Shown piece by piece: positions 5,490 through 7,672 of a stretch of 7,672 bases of DNA. The notes under the pieces were generated by a model. It did not search any database. It saw only the letters and a list, made by a program, of their open reading frames with translations, and was not told the DNA's origin. The stretch's first letter is position 1, and every line of letters starts with the position of its first letter. Source of the stretch: Avimonoglobus sp965151315 (GTDB lineage: Bacteria > Bacillota > Clostridia > UBA1381); contig CBCTZG010000104.1 of assembly GCA_965151315.1 (NCBI GenBank), forward strand, positions 1 to 7,672. Reading direction: 5' to 3'. A program made the position numbers and the translations under genes.

Positions 5490-5604
5490 TTTGGATTTTC
5501 TGATTGCTCACACACTGCTGATTATGTTGTCATTCCTTATTCCCGTTTGGGATGCAGTTCAATGCGCAGTTCACCTTGACCGCACGATGGCTCGGTTGGC
5601 TTTG

Positions 5605-6519
5605 CTATTTGCTGGTTAGTTCCAACTGCTGATTTTGATACAGCTTGTTTGTAATCAGCTCTGGCATATCACCAATAAATGCCTGGGCGGCATTTTCATC
5701 GTCCTTGAGATACCACATAAACCATGCGGTCACATATCCGTCTGCCGAGTATAACATTTCTCCGTGTTGCTGTCCTGTTCGCACCGCCATCGCCTTTTCT
5801 GAATTGATTGTGCTGTACATTCCCTCCAATTTTTCGATGGATATGACATCATTTTCTGTTCCCGCCAAAAGGAAAACAGGAACTGTAGTTTTGGATGCGT
5901 CATAAGGCATTTGGAGCAGTCCTGCCATTTCCTCCTCAGTCGGGGAAAGGCTCACAGCGCATTTATACAAGTCGCTGTGGCTGGTATTCTGAATTGCATT
6001 AAACACTCCTACGCCGCCTTGCGAATGTCCGGAAATGCCGATATTTTCTGTATCTACCTTTTGGTAAAATATGCTGCTTTCATCTTCGTTCAGACGCAAA
6101 AGATACTCAAGTGTTAAATCCGCAGATTTCCCAGACCATGTACTTCCATCGTGATTTCCGATTACTATAAATCCCCATGACGCTAAATGCTCAAACAATG
6201 ACTTTTCCTTATTTGCAAAAACCCCTGTCCCGTTAACGATAACAACAACAGGATATTTGTTTTGGTCAAGGTCTTTGGGGTAATAGATCACATACCGATT
6301 CACTGGCTCGTCTGCCTTTTCTTCAATATGAGCAACTTCATAATCACCACAAGCCAGATAATTCGCTTCAATACTCCCACCTGTTTTCACTGCGCTCCAA
6401 TATTCTTTTGGAACCATAGGGGCATGATAAGCAACATAATACAGAAAACCTAATACCGCCGCAATTAACAGCGCCACAATCAACAAAATTATCCCGATCA
6501 CTTTCAATACCTTTCTCAC
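5605..6519 (-). CDS. Membrane-anchored alpha/beta hydrolase (chlorophyllase/dienelactone hydrolase-like)
   Basis: Residues 1-6 are basic and 7-31 form one strong hydrophobic segment, so the enzyme is probably tethered to the membrane with its catalytic domain outside. The nucleophile elbow GHSQGG holds S166. D224 in GTEND and H252 in QQHGEML are the likely acid and base of the triad. VVVIVNGTGVFANKE (91-105) fits the oxyanion-hole strand region. At 304 residues it has the common length. It should cleave an ester or similar bond; the substrate is unknown. The start is GTG at 6517-6519, overlapping the TetR stop as GTGA, with GGGGGA about 9 nt upstream. The two genes are thus translationally coupled, and the TetR protein likely controls this enzyme in response to its substrate or to a membrane-active compound (inference). 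Confidence 0.85.
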   Translation of the reverse strand: MRKVLKVIGIILLIVALLIAAVLGFLYYVAYHAPMVPKEYWSAVKTGGSIEANYLACGDYEVAHIEEKADEPVNRYVIYYPKDLDQNKYPVVVIVNGTGVFANKEKSLFEHLASWGFIVIGNHDGSTWSGKSADLTLEYLLRLNEDESSIFYQKVDTENIGISGHSQGGVGVFNAIQNTSHSDLYKCAVSLSPTEEEMAGLLQMPYDASKTTVPVFLLAGTENDVISIEKLEGMYSTINSEKAMAVRTGQQHGEMLYSADGYVTAWFMWYLKDDENAAQAFIGDMPELITNKLYQNQQLELTSK

Positions 6520-7037
6520 AAATTTGTTTCCCCCATATCCGATTTATTTTTGAATATCTGCTCCATTTTCTCCGGGTCATCTTTCATTCCACGCAATACC
6601 CACTCGTTTACAAGTCCGCATAACCCACCCGACATAAAGGCTGTTTGATATGTATCTTGTGTTTCGCCTGTATTACTTTGCTTTCCACATTGAACGATAT
6701 GATTCATGAGCAGATATGAAAGTCCTGCATGATAAAGCAGGACGATTTCTTCTTTCATACTCAAAAAGTGGAAAAACATCTCTGAAATTACATGAGGGTA
6801 GCGATCTGGGCAAATAATAAATCGGTTCCACCATTCAGAGGTTTTCTGTTCAAGAAATTGAGTGATGATTTCCTCGATACTTTGATAGTTTCGATAAAAT
6901 GAATTGCGGCTGACACCAGCTTCCCGTACTATATCAGTCACTGTGATTTCATGGTATGGTTTTCTTTTCATCAACCGAAAAAGAGACTGTGTGATACACT
7001 CGCAGACAAATATATTGGCCGGGTGAGTTCGTTCCAT
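6516..7037 (-). CDS. TetR/AcrR-family transcriptional regulator
   Basis: The 173-residue protein has an N-terminal TetR helix-turn-helix, ITVTDIVREAGVSRNSFYRNY, at residues 31-51, followed by YQSIEEII, the usual start of the next helix. The remaining part is helical and varied, as expected for the ligand pocket; the effector cannot be named. It is slightly shorter than most TetR proteins (about 190), which is normal for the Firmicutes subgroup with a compact C-terminal domain. The ATG at 7035-7037 has GGAGG at 7 nt. The stop overlaps the hydrolase start, and the inverted repeats in the promoter region upstream suggest self-repression. Confidence 0.88.
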   Translation of the reverse strand: MERTHPANIFVCECITQSLFRLMKRKPYHEITVTDIVREAGVSRNSFYRNYQSIEEIITQFLEQKTSEWWNRFIICPDRYPHVISEMFFHFLSMKEEIVLLYHAGLSYLLMNHIVQCGKQSNTGETQDTYQTAFMSGGLCGLVNEWVLRGMKDDPEKMEQIFKNKSDMGETNL

Positions 7038-7057
7038 CTATTCACCTCCAAATTACT

Positions 7058-7119
7058 CACTGTAACAAGTGTACCAGATATGCTGTCAGAGTACAATATC
7101 TGCAAGCCGCACTGGTACA
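7058..7119 (-). promoter_or_regulatory. TetR promoter region with nested inverted repeats
   Basis: On the minus strand TTGTAC (7096-7091) and TACACT (7073-7068) are 17 bp apart, with TG before the -10 (extended -10 form). Three dyads overlap it. CACT-N6-AGTG (7058-7071) lies at the -10 and start. AGATAT (7076-7081) and ATATCT (7096-7101) span the spacer to the -35. TGTACCAG (7070-7077) and CTGGTACA (7112-7119) have 34 bp between them. At least one is probably the TetR operator. From 7120 to 7193 nothing further is recognised. Confidence 0.5.
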
Positions 7120-7193
7120 AAACATGGTAAATTGCTCCACAGTTGCAGAAGCAGAATATCCAGACGGCAAATACGGCCTACCCGTCCAACATT

Positions 7194-7304
7194 CAAGGCA
7201 AAGAAAACCGCCTGCCCCACAGACTGATTAGCTCGGCCATAGGGACAGGCGGTTTGGATTTTCTGATTGCTTACGCACTGATGTTTTTGTGTCATTCTTT
7301 ATTC
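7194..7304. repeat. Third copy of the forked hairpin element (H3)
   Basis: About 110 bp closely match 5432-5542, from GGCAAAGAAAACCGCCTG through the hairpin to CATTCTTTATTC. The stem is CCGCCTGCCCC (7208-7218) with GGGACAGGCGG (7242-7252), one C-A mismatch. The inner stem is weaker than in H2. Only the end of the module is present: no AT-rich flank and no 15-bp array. Its right end coincides with the break in the recombinase gene. The minus-strand T tract could end transcription coming from that gene. Confidence 0.75.
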
Positions 7305-7635
7305 AAGGTTGTCATTGATGATATTTTTGAATGGGGCAAACTCATTATCACCGCTTGCGCTGTCTACATTGTCATTGACCGCGATAAACCGCACGTCATA
7401 TTTCGGGAACATAATTTCCGTGTAATATCCCGTCTGCAAATATTCACGTCCAAGTCTGGATAAATCTTTTACAATAACCGTACCTACATTGCCGTTTTCA
7501 ATTTCGGTTATCATTTCCTGAAAGCCCTTACGCTCAAAGGTCGTGCCGCTTACGCCGTCGTCAATGAAAAATTTGCAGTTTGTATGCCCGTTTTCGCTTG
7601 CAAAATGCTCAAGCATTGCCTTTTGAGATGGAATT
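7299..7635 (-). pseudogene. Large serine recombinase fragment (Tn4451/Tn1549-like), both ends lost
   Basis: The open part, 7616 to 7299, is a resolvase-type catalytic domain piece. It contains FIDDGVSGTTFERKGFQEM, GTVIVKDLSRLGRE with the family's conserved arginines, and NEFAPFKNIIN. The normal protein runs on (…INEWYARD…) for several hundred residues, but here three unrelated residues and a TAA follow, at the border with repeat H3. Upstream, the N-terminal block with the catalytic serine is missing from the frame. The string NSIS, normally just ahead of QKAMLE, is found in another frame at 7624-7635, implying a small deletion of about 4 nt. Before that no recombinase sequence is seen up to 7672. 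It cannot be functional. Confidence 0.85.
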
Positions 7636-7672
7636 TGTCAAGGGGCTTTTCTGCAAAACACAATGTTTCTGA

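Larger units (their letters stand above)
5123..5505 (+). repeat. Tandem non-coding module, copy B
   Basis: This is the second module, starting with AGATTGATGGATTGAT where copy A has AGATTGATAGATTGAT. It keeps the order left flank (5123-5200), five dyad units (5201-5275), right flank (5276-5436) and forked hairpin (5445-5489). The right flank is diverged but alignable with copy A through GGATATGGCAAGCC, CTTACAGCG and TTATCCTGACAG. The candidate promoter (TTGATT 5157-5162, TAGTAT 5181-5186) is kept with spacing shortened by one base. No gene is supported. Confidence 0.8.

Noticed and set aside
1..7672. tRNA or rRNA genes, toxin-antitoxin pairs or defence genes
   Set aside because: No cloverleaf, rRNA-like stretch, or protein motif of such systems was seen on either strand.

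Overview
The window looks like a piece of accessory chromosome from a low-to-moderate GC Bacillota, most likely a gut-type Clostridia. The reasons are the AGGAGG-type ribosome binding sites, the tight same-strand operons with ATGA/GTGA overlaps, and protein types typical of that class: a clostridial MutM variant, an SPL-type radical SAM protein, an IS110 transposase of the MNAVGIDISK type and a Tn4451/Tn1549-like serine recombinase. The genus cannot be read from the sequence. Nearly all real genes are on the minus strand.

Layout, left to right. Positions 1-150 hold a tandem hairpin/terminator for something upstream of the window, plus a hairpin and a nic-like string that could be a mobilisation (oriT) relic. 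Positions 148-1490 (minus) carry mutM, a small terminator, and a YjaB-type GNAT acetyltransferase. Positions about 1560-2588 are an IS110-family remnant. Its non-coding left part has an extended -10 promoter and a nested stem structure where a bridge RNA is expected. The catalytic DEDD half of the transposase is intact, but the serine half is gone, and a roughly 50-bp piece of the missing half lies inverted at the break. Positions 2671-4631 (minus) are a three-gene operon (MarR regulator, FMN nitroreductase, radical SAM protein) behind a perfect consensus sigma-70 promoter with a palindrome just downstream of the -10.

Positions 4735-5505 contain no convincing gene. They hold two tandem copies of a module of about 380 bp. 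Each copy has a nearly identical AT-rich left flank, an array of six or five exact 15-bp dyad units, a diverged right flank and a forked hairpin. The dyad units differ between copies in a compensatory way (CCG-N4-CGG against CCA-N4-TGG). This is the least explained part of the window.

Positions 5605-7037 (minus) are a TetR regulator overlapping a membrane-anchored alpha/beta hydrolase by 4 bp. A promoter region with several inverted repeats lies upstream. Positions 7194-7304 are a third copy of the forked hairpin, fused to a serine recombinase fragment (7299-7635) that has lost both ends and carries a frameshift.

Taken together, two small regulator-plus-enzyme operons (a redox/radical pair and an esterase) sit among decayed mobile DNA and a repeat family that has spread to at least three places. 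No complete mobile element or defence system is visible.
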